A stretch of DNA of 64,000 nt. It comes from JABFWF01 sp035539135. Its GTDB lineage: Bacteria; Pseudomonadota; Gammaproteobacteria; Xanthomonadales; Xanthomonadaceae. Shown here one piece after another: positions 18,594 to 26,955 of the stretch (its first letter is position 1; each line of letters begins with the position of its first letter). Below the pieces are notes generated by a model, which did not search any database, was not told the DNA's origin, and worked only from the letters and a program-made list of their open reading frames with translations. The stretch covers positions 137,810 through 201,809 of the forward strand of contig DATLJD010000005.1 in the NCBI GenBank assembly GCA_035539135.1, given 5' to 3'. The translations under genes and the position numbers were made by a program.

Positions 18594-19016
18594 TCAGGCG
18601 TCGAGTCGCGCGCGCAGGCGTTCTTCCTGCTCGCGCACCTCGGGCGGCAGGGCGTCGCCGAAGTCCTCCAGTTCGTACACCGGGCGGATCTCGATCTCGG
18701 CCTCGCCGCGCTCGAACGGATGCGGGCAGCGGCGCGCCCATTCGACCGCTTCCTCCAGCGAATGCACCTGCCATAGCCAGAAGCCGGCAACCAGTTCCTT
18801 CGTCTCCGCGAACGGGCCATCGATCACGCTGCGGCGGCCGTCGTCGAAGCGGACCCGCACGCCCTTCGCGCTCGGCTGCAGGCCTTCGCCCGCGAGCAGC
18901 ACGCCGGCCTGCACCAGCGCCTCGTTGAAGCGTCCCATGTCCGCCAGCAGCTGCCGGCCGGGCAGGGTGCCCGCCTCCGAGGCCGGGGTGGCCTTGATCA
19001 TCACCATCACGCGCAT
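18594..19016 (-). CDS. YciI/DGPF-domain protein of the ECF42 cluster
   Basis: A 140-residue YciI-like protein with the signature DGPFAETKE at about residues 67-75 (SVIDGPFAETKELVAGFWL), the motif that names the DGPF partners of ECF42 sigma factors. The fold is a ferredoxin-like alpha/beta domain beginning MRVMVMIKATP. A C-terminal tail with EIRPVYELEDFG and acidic helices follows. The start at 19016 is supported by GGAGG eight bases upstream. Biochemical function is unknown. It is the first gene of the minus-strand unit, directly downstream of a matching ECF42-type promoter at 19068-19094, so it is probably under autogenous control by the sigma factor. Confidence 0.9.
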   Translation of the reverse strand: MRVMVMIKATPASEAGTLPGRQLLADMGRFNEALVQAGVLLAGEGLQPSAKGVRVRFDDGRRSVIDGPFAETKELVAGFWLWQVHSLEEAVEWARRCPHPFERGEAEIEIRPVYELEDFGDALPPEVREQEERLRARLDA

Positions 19017-19067
19017 CTGGTCGTTCCTCCGTCGTTGCGGGACGCCCGATCGCGTCCCTGTCCCGGC

Positions 19068-19094
19068 GACGGCCGGGGGCGACCGAAATCGACA
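19068..19094 (-). promoter_or_regulatory. candidate ECF42-dependent promoter
   Basis: On the minus strand TGTCGA (19089-19094) is followed 17 bases later by CGTC (19068-19071). The reported ECF42 target pattern is TGTCGA at -35 and CGA/TC at -10, so both halves fit. Transcription would begin near 19060, about 45 bases before the YciI-like start codon. The control of the divergent YciI gene at 19162 is less clear. Confidence 0.6.
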
Positions 19095-19161
19095 AGCCGG
19101 GGGAATGCCTTCCGCGGCCGGCTGCGCGATCATGGCGGCCCGCCCGGCGGAGGTCCGACGC

Positions 19162-19536
19162 ATGCAGTTCCTGCTCCTGGTCTACACCGATCCCGCGTTG
19201 CTCGACGCGCTGCCCGAAGGCGAGTTCGACCGCTGGATGAAGGGCTGCATCGAGCACGCCGACGACCTGAAGCGCGAGGGACGGCTGCTCGCCTCGCAGC
19301 AGCTGGAGCCGCCGGCCACCGCGAAGTCGGTGCGCGTGCGCCAGGGCCGCACCCAGGTGCTGGACGGTCCGTTCGCCGAAACCAAGGAAGTGCTGGCCGG
19401 CTTCAACCTGGTCGAGGCCGACAGTCTGGAGGAGGCGGTGCGGATGGCCGAGGCTTTTCCGTGGACGCGCACCGGCAGCATCGAGGTGCGGCCGGTGCGG
19501 GACTTCGAGGCGGTGCGCCGGCGGGTCGGGGCCTAG
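19162..19536 (+). CDS. YciI/DGPF-domain protein, divergent copy
   Basis: A 124-residue YciI-like protein, paralogous to the divergent gene at 18594-19016. It starts MQFLLLVYTDPALLDAL and carries DGPFAETKEVLAGF, the same DGPF motif. Charge and length are typical and there is no extra domain. GGAGG at 19149-19153 places the start firmly at 19162. It is transcribed away from the ECF42 unit across a 145-bp intergenic region, giving a head-to-head DGPF pair. Function is unknown; co-control with the sigma factor is likely from position but its promoter match is weak. Confidence 0.88.
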   Translation: MQFLLLVYTDPALLDALPEGEFDRWMKGCIEHADDLKREGRLLASQQLEPPATAKSVRVRQGRTQVLDGPFAETKEVLAGFNLVEADSLEEAVRMAEAFPWTRTGSIEVRPVRDFEAVRRRVGA

Positions 19537-19555
19537 CCAGCGCCGCGGGCGTGCG

Positions 19556-19798
19556 TCAGTGCGCGCCCTCGCGGTCGATCGAATCGTCGTAGCCGCCGGC
19601 GACCCCCTTGCTGTCGCGGTCGCGCAGGTGGTCGTCCACGTCCGCGCCACGGTCGGTCGCGCTGGCCTGCTGCAGCGCGTCGGCAGTTTCTTCCGTGTTG
19701 CCAGGCCGGCGCAGCGGCTGGTGGCGGGAGCTGGCCACGCCGCTCTCGCGGGTGAGCGGATCGTTGCGGGTGCCGGCGTCCTGGTCGCGTCTGTTCAT
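19556..19798 (-). CDS. small hydrophilic protein of unknown function
   Basis: An 80-residue, strongly charged protein without hydrophobic segments. It is rich in Asp, Arg, Glu, Ser and Gly (for example MNRRDQDAGTRNDPLTRESG, then NTEETADALQQASATDRG) and is probably largely disordered. I do not recognise a family. It is judged real because AGGAGGA stands six bases before the ATG at 19798 and its frame is free of stops through a low-constraint sequence. Small hydrophilic proteins of this style are often stress-induced in Xanthomonadaceae, but nothing in the sequence proves that. It is convergent with the YciI gene (19 bp gap). Confidence 0.6.
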   Translation of the reverse strand: MNRRDQDAGTRNDPLTRESGVASSRHQPLRRPGNTEETADALQQASATDRGADVDDHLRDRDSKGVAGGYDDSIDREGAH

Positions 19799-19990
19799 GC
19801 GTCCTCCTGCGGACTGAAGGGACGTACCACGCTCCCATGCCCGGCGTGACCGGCACGCCATGCGCGCGCATTCAGCGGTGCTGCTGTCCGACGTCCGCGC
19901 GGCGCGGCGTTGTCCCTGGTGCCGGCGGTCCGCGCCGGTCACACAACCCGCGATGGCGATGGGGGCGCACACCGCGCACAGGAGTCCGCC

Positions 19991-20560
19991 ATGAAGCGAT
20001 CCACCCTCGCCCTCGCCGCGTTCGCCGCCGCGCTGGGCGCTACCGCGGCGCCGGCCAAGGCGCAGCATGCCACCGCCAGGCCCGCCGACGACCAGGCGCT
20101 GGTCGCCAGCGCGATGAGCGCCGCGCCGGACGAGGTCGCGCGCGACGCGGCCATCATCGACGTCGGCGCCGACGGCAAGGTGCGCACCGTGCGCGAAGGC
20201 CGCAACGGCTTCACCTGCATGGGCGACAACCCGCAGACCCCGGGGCCCGATCCGATGTGCATGGACGAGAATGCCAGGGCGTGGGTCGACGCCTGGCTGG
20301 CGCACAAGCCGCCGCCGGCCGGCAAGACCGGCCTGATGTACATGCTCGAGGGCGGCACCGACGCCAGCAACACCGATCCGTACGCGCAGAAGCCCGACGC
20401 GGGCAACCACTGGGTCAGCACCGGCCCGCACGTGATGGTGGTGGGCGCGGACGACAGCTTCTACGCGCAGTACCCGCTGGACGCCGATCCGAAGACCGGC
20501 GCGCCGTACGTGATGTGGGCGGGCACGCCGTACCGGCACCTGATGGTGCCGGTGAAGTAA
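19991..20560 (+). CDS. exported protein of unknown function
   Basis: A 189-residue protein with a clear signal peptide (MKRSTLALAAFAAALGATAA, cut near PAKA|QH), so it is periplasmic or secreted. The mature part has Met/Asp-rich stretches: TCMGDNPQTPGPDPMCMDE with two cysteines, GLMYMLEGGTDASNTDPYA, GPHVMVVGAD and a C-terminal PYVMWAGTPYRHLMVPVK. No catalytic motif or named domain is recognised. AGGAG eight bases before the ATG supports the start. It seems to be a single-gene unit between the small hydrophilic gene and a convergent PilZ gene. The high Met content might mean metal binding, but that is a guess. Confidence 0.75.
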   Translation: MKRSTLALAAFAAALGATAAPAKAQHATARPADDQALVASAMSAAPDEVARDAAIIDVGADGKVRTVREGRNGFTCMGDNPQTPGPDPMCMDENARAWVDAWLAHKPPPAGKTGLMYMLEGGTDASNTDPYAQKPDAGNHWVSTGPHVMVVGADDSFYAQYPLDADPKTGAPYVMWAGTPYRHLMVPVK

Positions 20561-20597
20561 CGCGGGAACCGTGGCGCCGCCGGCGCGGCCGGCGGCG

Positions 20598-20915
20598 TCA
20601 GCGGCCGGCGCCGATCGCGTCGAACAGGTCGCGCACCCGCGCTTCCTGCGCCGGATCGAACTCCACGCCCATGTGGTCCACCGCGACCCGGGTCACGTGG
20701 CCGGCGAGGGTGATCGCCTCGTCGGTGTCCTGCAGGAAGGAGATGCGCAGCGCGGCGCCGTCGCGCGGGATCCAGTCGTCGGGCAGGCGCAGGCGCGCGC
20801 CGCCGAGCGAGAGGTCGAGCACCTGCGCCTCGTGCTGGTGGCCGTTGGGGGCGACCATCGCCGCGGTGAGGACGCGCTTGCGCGGGTGCGAACGCTTGTC
20901 GGTGGGCGGGCTCAT
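20598..20915 (-). CDS. PilZ domain protein
   Basis: A 105-residue protein consisting of a single PilZ domain, a cyclic-di-GMP receptor fold. The two ligand motifs are visible: an RxxxR-type basic motif at the N-terminus (RSHPRKR, residues 8-14) and DLSLGGARL (about 34-42), matching D/NxSxxG. So c-di-GMP binding is plausible. The later strands VTRVAVDHMGVEFD fit the barrel. AGGA eight bases upstream supports the start. No partner domain is attached, so it would act by binding another protein, possibly in motility or biofilm control. No neighbour clearly suggests the target. Confidence 0.9.
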   Translation of the reverse strand: MSPPTDKRSHPRKRVLTAAMVAPNGHQHEAQVLDLSLGGARLRLPDDWIPRDGAALRISFLQDTDEAITLAGHVTRVAVDHMGVEFDPAQEARVRDLFDAIGAGR

Positions 20916-21129
20916 GGAGTCATCCTAGCCGGGCCGGCGTGAAGGCGCTCGGCGGTCGTCGTCGGCGGGCGAGCGCCGACGTCGTGCACAGGCAGGCGGC
21001 TGCCGGCCCGGCGGCCGCCGTCGCGCGAATGCGCGCATGCAGGTTGATGACCCGGCGAAGTTCGCGGCGCTTGCACCGGCGGATGCGGAAGGTCTGGGAT
21101 TCCGCCGCCACGCACGAGGAGCCACCGCG

Positions 21130-22056
21130 ATGTTCGCCCACAACAAACGTCTGCAGTATTCGGTCCACGTCCACGAAAGCAATCCGGCGCTCGCCAACCT
21201 GATGCTGGAACAGTTCGGCGGGCCGCAGGGCGAGCTCGCCGCCGCGATGCGCTACTTCACCCAGGCGCTCTCCGAGGACGACCCCGGCCGGCGCGACATG
21301 CTGCTCGACATCGCCACCGAGGAGCTCAGCCACCTGGAGGTGATCGGCACCATCGTGGCGATGCTCAACAAGGGCGCCAAGGGCGAGCTGGCCGAGGCGG
21401 TGGATTCGGAAGCCGAGCTGTTCCGCAAGCTGCAGGGCGCGGGCAACGACTCGCACGTGACCCAGGTGCTGTACGGCGGCGGGCCGGCCCTGATCAATTC
21501 GGGCGGGCAGCTGTGGAACGCCGGCTACATCGACAGCATCGGCGAGCCGACCGCCGACCTGCGTTCCAACATCGCCGCCGAGGCGCGCGCCAAGATCGTC
21601 TACGAGCGGCTGATCAACGTCACCGCCGATCCCGGGGTGAAGGACGCGCTCGGCTTCCTGATGACCCGCGAGATCTCGCACCAGAAGTCGTTCGAGAAGG
21701 CGCTGTACGCGATCGAACCCAACTTCCCGCCGGGCAAGTTGCCGGGCAAGCCGCAGTTCGCCGACGTTTACGTCGACACCTCGCAGGGCGACGGCGACCT
21801 GCGCGGGCCATGGAACAGCGACGAGAACTTCGAGGTGGTCAGCGACCGCGAACGGTTCCTCGCGATGGATGGCGGCGACGGCCTCGGCGCGGTCCGGCTG
21901 GACGCGGCGCAGCAGCAGGCGGTCGAGGCGATGGCGCTGCGCACGCGCTCGAACCCCGATCGCAACCCGACCACGGGCGCGGAACTCGGCATGGGCCTGT
22001 CCGCGCCGCTGCCGCGCCGCGATGCCGGCAAGGGCGAATCGCGCAGCCGGCACTGA
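21130..22056 (+). CDS. manganese-containing catalase
   Basis: Non-heme dimanganese catalase that dismutates hydrogen peroxide in the cytoplasm. The 308-residue protein opens MFAHNKRLQYSVHVHESNP, as other Mn catalases do. Di-manganese ligands are visible: Glu35 (GPQGELAAAMRY), Glu65 and His68 in TEELSHLE, and a later Glu/His pair in FLMTREISHQKSFEKAL. The C-terminal region ends in a long flexible tail after LAMDGGDG. The ATG at 21130 has GAGGA ten bases upstream, so the 31-residue N-terminal extension offered by the longer frame is not used. The gene stands alone; no peroxide-responsive operator was recognised in the 214 bp upstream. Confidence 0.93.
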   Translation: MFAHNKRLQYSVHVHESNPALANLMLEQFGGPQGELAAAMRYFTQALSEDDPGRRDMLLDIATEELSHLEVIGTIVAMLNKGAKGELAEAVDSEAELFRKLQGAGNDSHVTQVLYGGGPALINSGGQLWNAGYIDSIGEPTADLRSNIAAEARAKIVYERLINVTADPGVKDALGFLMTREISHQKSFEKALYAIEPNFPPGKLPGKPQFADVYVDTSQGDGDLRGPWNSDENFEVVSDRERFLAMDGGDGLGAVRLDAAQQQAVEAMALRTRSNPDRNPTTGAELGMGLSAPLPRRDAGKGESRSRH

Positions 22057-22184
22057 GCCGGCAACCGGGCGCGGCGCGCGTTGCGCCGCAGTTCCAGGCG
22101 AGGGGCGCGTCGGCAGCCGCGACCTCGTCCGCCGCCAAGCGGGCGCGTTCCCTCGCTTCTCTTCCCTGGCTTCCTCGCTCGCGC

Positions 22185-22970
22185 TCAGGAGAACGCGGTG
22201 TCGAGCACCATCATCAGCACGAAGCCCAGCAGCAGGCCGGCGGTGGCAAAGTGCTCGTGCCCCTGCCGGTGCGATTCGGGAATGATCTCGTGGCTGACCA
22301 CGTACAGCATCGCGCCGGCGGCGAAGCCGAGCCCGCACGGCAGCAGCGCCGGCAGCGCGAGTACCACGCTGGCGCCGGCGACCGCGCCGAGCGGCTCGAC
22401 CAGCCCCGACAGCATGCCGACCAGCAGCGACCAGCCACGGCCGTAGCCCACCGCGAGCAGGGCCAGCGCGACCACCAGCCCTTCGGGGATGTCCTGCAGC
22501 GCGATGCCGGTCGCCAGCGCGTTGCCGTGGGTGATGTCGGTGGCGTAACCGACGCCGATCGCCAGGCCTTCGGGCAGGTTGTGCAGGCAGATCGCGAACA
22601 CGAACAGCCACGCGCGCTTGAGCCGCAGCGGCGAACCGCCTTCCGGCCCCTTCACGAAGTGCTCGTGCGGCACGACCCGGTCGAGCAGCCGGATCAGCGC
22701 ACCACCGGCGAGCAATGACGCGCCGACGAGCAGCGCGGCGGCGAAGGCGCCGGCGCCGAGCCGGCGCGCTTCGGCGATGCCCGGCAACACCAGCGAGAAC
22801 GCACTCGCCGCCAGCATGATCCCGGCGCCGAAGCCGAGCAGGGTGTCCTGCAGGCGCTGCGCCAGGCGCGAGACGAACAGCACCGGCAGCGTGCCGAGCG
22901 CGGTGGCGGCGGCCGCCGCGAGCCCGGCGAGCAGGGCCAGCGCGACCGGCGACAGCAACTGCGGATCCAT
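22185..22970 (-). CDS. ZIP family divalent metal transporter
   Basis: A 261-residue integral membrane protein of the ZIP family, which imports zinc or related divalent metals. There are eight hydrophobic segments, and the metal-site helices carry the expected motifs: HNLPEGLAIGVG in helix IV and a second QDIPEGLVVALA in helix V, plus SHEIIPES near the end. A loop between helices III and IV has His residues (VPHEHFVKGPEGG). The start at 22970 gives MDPQLLSPVALALLAGLAAA, running straight into helix I. The longer upstream frame adds 50 unlikely residues. It is a single gene facing away from the MFS gene, with a shared 197-bp upstream region. Confidence 0.93.
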   Translation of the reverse strand: MDPQLLSPVALALLAGLAAAAATALGTLPVLFVSRLAQRLQDTLLGFGAGIMLAASAFSLVLPGIAEARRLGAGAFAAALLVGASLLAGGALIRLLDRVVPHEHFVKGPEGGSPLRLKRAWLFVFAICLHNLPEGLAIGVGYATDITHGNALATGIALQDIPEGLVVALALLAVGYGRGWSLLVGMLSGLVEPLGAVAGASVVLALPALLPCGLGFAAGAMLYVVSHEIIPESHRQGHEHFATAGLLLGFVLMMVLDTAFS

Positions 22971-23167
22971 GCTCACCGGGTGTGCGGGTGACGGGCGGCG
23001 GGCATGGACGGCTCCTGGGGAAGTCCGGCACCACCTTACCCGTGCGCCCGTGTGCGCGGTGCGCTTCCCGCCGGTGCCCCGCGCCCCGTATCCTGCGTGG
23101 CCACGGCCTGGTGCGCGCATCGCGGATGCCGGCTGCTCCGCTTCCGCTTCGCCCCGGTGTCCCGCGC

Positions 23168-24787
23168 ATGAAGCCCAACGGCCTGTCCTTCCACCACCCG
23201 CTCGCGTTCTGGCTGGGCTGCGCGGCGGTGGTCGCCGGCGTGCTCGCGCACCTGCCGATGTTCTGGATGGGCCGGCACATGGGCTGGCGGATGGTCGGCA
23301 TGCCGATGGACGGCTTGATGCTGGCCGGCATGCTGGTGATCCCGGCCGGCGTGCTGCTCGCCGGCTACGGCCTGATGCCGCGCCTGGCGCAGATGCGGCG
23401 CACCCTGCGCGGCGGCACCCACCTGCATTTCCACGTCGCCGACGGCGTGCCGCTCAACCGCGCGCACTGGACCCTGGTGACCGCGCTGGCGGTGGCGCTG
23501 GCGATCGACGTAATGAAGCCGGCCACGCTCGGCTTCGTCGTCCCCGGCATGAGCGCGGAATATTCGATCAGCAAGCCGACCGCGAGCCTGCTCGCCTTCG
23601 TCGCCCTGATCGGGACCACCGTGGGCTCGGTGGTGTGGGGCTGGATGGCCGACGCCTTCGGCCGCCGCGCCGGCATCCTGCTGTCGGCGTTGATGTTCAT
23701 CGGCACCGCGATCTGCGGGGCGATGCCGCTGTTCGGCTGGAACCTGGTGATGTGCTTCCTGATGGGCGCCTCGGCCGGCGGCCTGCTGCCGATCGCCTTC
23801 ACCCTGATGGCGGAAACGGTGCCGGCCGCGCATCGCGGCTGGCTGCTGGTCGCGCTCGGCGGCGTCGGTACCTCGGCCGGCTACCTCGCCGCGGCGGGCG
23901 CGGCGGCGCTGCTGGAACCGATGTTCAGCTGGCGCGTGCTGTGGCTGCTCAACCTGCCGACCGGCATCGTCATCCTGCTGCTCAACCGCTACATCCCGGA
24001 GTCGCCGCGTTTCCTGTCCAACGCCGGGCTCGAGGACCAGGCGCGCGCGGTGCTGCGCAAGTTCGCCGGCACCGGCGCGGCTGACGCGGTGGAGGTCGAC
24101 GACGCGCAGCATCCGGGCGCGCCGGTGCTGGACGCACCGCCGCCGCCGGCGACCCTGCGCCAGTTGCTGCGCGGCCGCCACGCGCGGATCACCTGGGGCC
24201 TGCTGGTGTGCGGGCTTGCCTGGGGCCTGGTGAACTTCGGCTTCGTGCTGTGGCTGCCGGTCAACCTGGTCCAGTTCGGCGTGGACGCGCACGCGGCCAG
24301 TGCGCTGCTGGCGCGCTCGGCGGTATACGCGCTGCCCGGCATCGGCGTGGTGGTGTGGCTGTACCATCGCTGGAGCAGCGTGCGCTCGCTGGTGCTGTTC
24401 ATCGCGCTGACCGCGCTGTCGCTGCTGGCGTTCGCGGCGATGGCGCTGCTCGGCCTGCGCTCGCCGGGGCTCACGATCGCCTGCACCGCGGCGCTGCTGG
24501 TCAGCGTCAGCGGGGTGATCGCGATGCTGATCCCGTACGCGGCGGAGATCTACCCGGTGCACCTGCGCGGGACCGGCTCCGGCGTGGTCGCCGCGAGCTC
24601 GAAGTTCGGCGGCATCCTCGGCGCCGGATTCGGCGTGGCCGGCATGCTCGGCCACTTCGCGTGGTCGGCGCTGCTGATCGCACTGCCGATGGCGGTATCG
24701 GGCGTGCTGCTCTGGCGCAGCGGGATCGAGACGCGCGGGCAGCGGCTGGAGGACATCCAGGCCCGGCTGGTCGCGGCGGAATCCTAG
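23168..24787 (+). CDS. MFS transporter, sugar/metabolite porter-like
   Basis: Major facilitator superfamily carrier of 539 residues. It is unusual in having two extra hydrophobic segments in the first 75 residues (about 10-30 and 47-67) before the standard twelve-helix core begins near 105. The loop 2-3 signature appears as WGWMADAFGRRAG and the end of helix 6 as YIPESPRFL, a PESPR motif shared with sugar porters and metabolite:H+ symporters. LHFHVADGVPLNR is a cytoplasmic linker. Substrate is unknown. There is no strong ribosome site at the chosen ATG, so the start could lie slightly up- or downstream. It is convergent with the 142-residue gene, the two stop codons being one base apart. Confidence 0.85.
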   Translation: MKPNGLSFHHPLAFWLGCAAVVAGVLAHLPMFWMGRHMGWRMVGMPMDGLMLAGMLVIPAGVLLAGYGLMPRLAQMRRTLRGGTHLHFHVADGVPLNRAHWTLVTALAVALAIDVMKPATLGFVVPGMSAEYSISKPTASLLAFVALIGTTVGSVVWGWMADAFGRRAGILLSALMFIGTAICGAMPLFGWNLVMCFLMGASAGGLLPIAFTLMAETVPAAHRGWLLVALGGVGTSAGYLAAAGAAALLEPMFSWRVLWLLNLPTGIVILLLNRYIPESPRFLSNAGLEDQARAVLRKFAGTGAADAVEVDDAQHPGAPVLDAPPPPATLRQLLRGRHARITWGLLVCGLAWGLVNFGFVLWLPVNLVQFGVDAHAASALLARSAVYALPGIGVVVWLYHRWSSVRSLVLFIALTALSLLAFAAMALLGLRSPGLTIACTAALLVSVSGVIAMLIPYAAEIYPVHLRGTGSGVVAASSKFGGILGAGFGVAGMLGHFAWSALLIALPMAVSGVLLWRSGIETRGQRLEDIQARLVAAES

Positions 24788-24788
24788 A

Positions 24789-25217
24789 CTAGACCCGCCC
24801 GGAGCCACCCGCGGGCGCGGGCAGCAGGGGTTCGTCGGTTTCGCCGTAGCGCAGCCAGCGCTCGGCGAGCGCGGCATCCACGAAGGCGCGGGCGATGAAG
24901 CCGTGCTCGCGTGCGTGCAGTTCGCAGTATTCGAGCTTGGCCAGCCCCGACGGCTTGACGTGGGCGATGCGTACCGGCTCCAGGCCCTTGCCGACCAGGC
25001 TGGCGACCAGCGTGCGCCATTGGTCGGCGGACAGTTCGGGGCCGGCCAGTTCGTCGATCAGCAACAGCCAATGCGGCCGTTGCGCGTTCACCAGTTCGAC
25101 GATGCGCTGCCAGTACGCCACGGTGTTGTCCGGCGAGCGCGCGCCGGCGACCCACACGCGCAGGCCGCCCTCGCGCGTGCGCCGGTACCGGATGGTGCAA
25201 GCCGTGTCCCCCGCCAT
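24789..25217 (-). CDS. conserved hypothetical cytoplasmic protein, possible SpoIIAA/STAS-like fold
   Basis: A 142-residue soluble protein. The strand/helix pattern resembles SpoIIAA-like or STAS-like domains but I cannot name the family with confidence: RVWVAGARSPDNTVAYWQRIVELVNAQRPHWLLLIDEL, then LVGKGLEPVRIAHVKPSG and a C-terminal FVDAALAERWLRYGE. There is no Shine-Dalgarno sequence. TACGAT stands six bases before the ATG (25224-25229), so leaderless expression is likely. It is convergent with the MFS gene. Confidence 0.7.
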   Translation of the reverse strand: MAGDTACTIRYRRTREGGLRVWVAGARSPDNTVAYWQRIVELVNAQRPHWLLLIDELAGPELSADQWRTLVASLVGKGLEPVRIAHVKPSGLAKLEYCELHAREHGFIARAFVDAALAERWLRYGETDEPLLPAPAGGSGRV

Positions 25218-25223
25218 GCCCGG

Positions 25224-25229
25224 ATCGTA
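25224..25229 (-). promoter_or_regulatory. -10 box of a probable leaderless promoter
   Basis: Minus-strand TACGAT with exactly six bases to the ATG at 25217 and no ribosome-binding site. It is one of the set of promoters with the -10 box adjacent to the start codon in this window. Confidence 0.45.
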
Positions 25230-25253
25230 GCGCGATCCCGGCAGCGGCGCGGG

Positions 25254-25619
25254 TCAGAGGCCGGCTGGGCCGTCCAGGCTGTCGTGGTCGTCGCGCGCGG
25301 CGCGGTCGCGGTCGCCGCGGCCGGCGAGCGCGCGTTCGCCGCCGCCGCCGGGGCCCAGGGTATGCCCGCCTGTCTGCCAAGCCTGGCCCACGCCGGTGAA
25401 GCCGGTGCCGGCCGGCAGCGACAGCGAGGCCTCGCCAGGTTCGAGGCCGGGCGGCGGCGTGGGCATGGAAGCGGAGCGCAGCGCGCTGTCGGTCGGATCG
25501 TCCAGCAGGCGGCTGCCGGCGTAGCCGGGATGCGGATCGTCGCCGGGCACGCCGGGCGCGCGCTGGGTCAGGCGCGAAGGCAGGCGCTCGTCGCCGTGGG
25601 GTGCGGTGGGATGGGGCAT
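25254..25619 (-). CDS. hypothetical disordered Pro/Gly-rich protein
   Basis: A 121-residue frame whose product is rich in Pro, Gly, Asp and Arg, with no hydrophobic segment and no domain that I recognise (it starts MPHPTAPHGDERLPSRLTQR; a GPGGGGER stretch is near residue 90). It is accepted as a gene mainly because GGAGG lies seven bases before the ATG and no competing frame on the other strand has signals. It is probably intrinsically disordered. It lies between rpoH and the 142-residue gene, all on the minus strand, but the hairpin after rpoH separates it from the rpoH transcript. Low confidence that it is translated. Confidence 0.5.
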   Translation of the reverse strand: MPHPTAPHGDERLPSRLTQRAPGVPGDDPHPGYAGSRLLDDPTDSALRSASMPTPPPGLEPGEASLSLPAGTGFTGVGQAWQTGGHTLGPGGGGERALAGRGDRDRAARDDHDSLDGPAGL

Positions 25620-25713
25620 CGTCGCGCCTCCGGTACGGATCGATCCTCCATCCTGTCGGGCGCGGGATTAGCGTCGCGTCAAGCGCGATCGTCGCGCGCG
25701 CCGCAAACACGCG

Positions 25714-25736
25714 AACGGCCCGGAGACCCGGGCCGT
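25714..25736 (-). terminator. hairpin after rpoH
   Basis: A ten-base-pair GC-rich stem AACGGCCCGG / CCGGGCCGTT, sharing part of its sequence in the loop, lies 22 bp past the rpoH stop. The following T content is poor (CGCGTGTTTGC), so it may terminate weakly or protect the mRNA end. Confidence 0.6.
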
Positions 25737-25757
25737 TCCAGGGAAGGGCTGGCGCGT

Positions 25758-26648
<891 letters not shown>

Positions 26649-26955
26649 GGTCAGGAGTTTAGCAGTGGCTATGGGTGACTGCTAATCGAAGGGAAAGTTC
26701 CTGAGCGTTGCATTCATGGAACGCCGGATCCCGGCTTTCCCCCTTTGCGTCCGCCCACCGCGAGTACGCCACGACGGGCGTCAAACCGGTGTGGGGGCGA
26801 CCGGGCGCGGACCCAAGGGGCGGGCCGTCACCTGGCGGCGGGCCGGCGCCGGGCACCCTGCGGGACCTGGTTCCGCGCCCAACGCCCGGTGCCCTGACCG
26901 TCGCCACGGAGGGCGCGCGTTGGCTCGGAATACCCGCAGTTCGAGGAGCACCACG
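26649..26955. other. divergent intergenic region between rpoH and the phosphatase gene
   Basis: A 307-bp gap without a convincing gene. The rpoH-proximal end holds a CIRCE-like inverted repeat (26659-26685) and a locally AT-rich stretch. The remainder is very GC-rich, with several short hairpins and no clear -10/-35 pair. GAGGAG at 26943-26948 is the ribosome site of the phosphatase gene. Confidence 0.7.
26659..26685 (-). promoter_or_regulatory. CIRCE-like inverted repeat in the rpoH leader
   Basis: The plus strand reads TTAGCAGTG - nine bases - GACTGCTAA, ending 11 bp before the rpoH ATG. CIRCE, the HrcA operator of groESL and dnaK operons, is TTAGCACTC - nine bases - GAGTGCTAA. Fifteen of 18 arm positions match and the 9-9-9 spacing is identical. 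HrcA binding is inferred and not shown. Confidence 0.5.

Noticed and set aside
21037..21129. A 31-residue N-terminal extension of the Mn catalase
   Set aside because: The ATG at 21130 has a clear GAGGA site and matches the conserved Mn catalase N-terminus. The extension resembles no family member.
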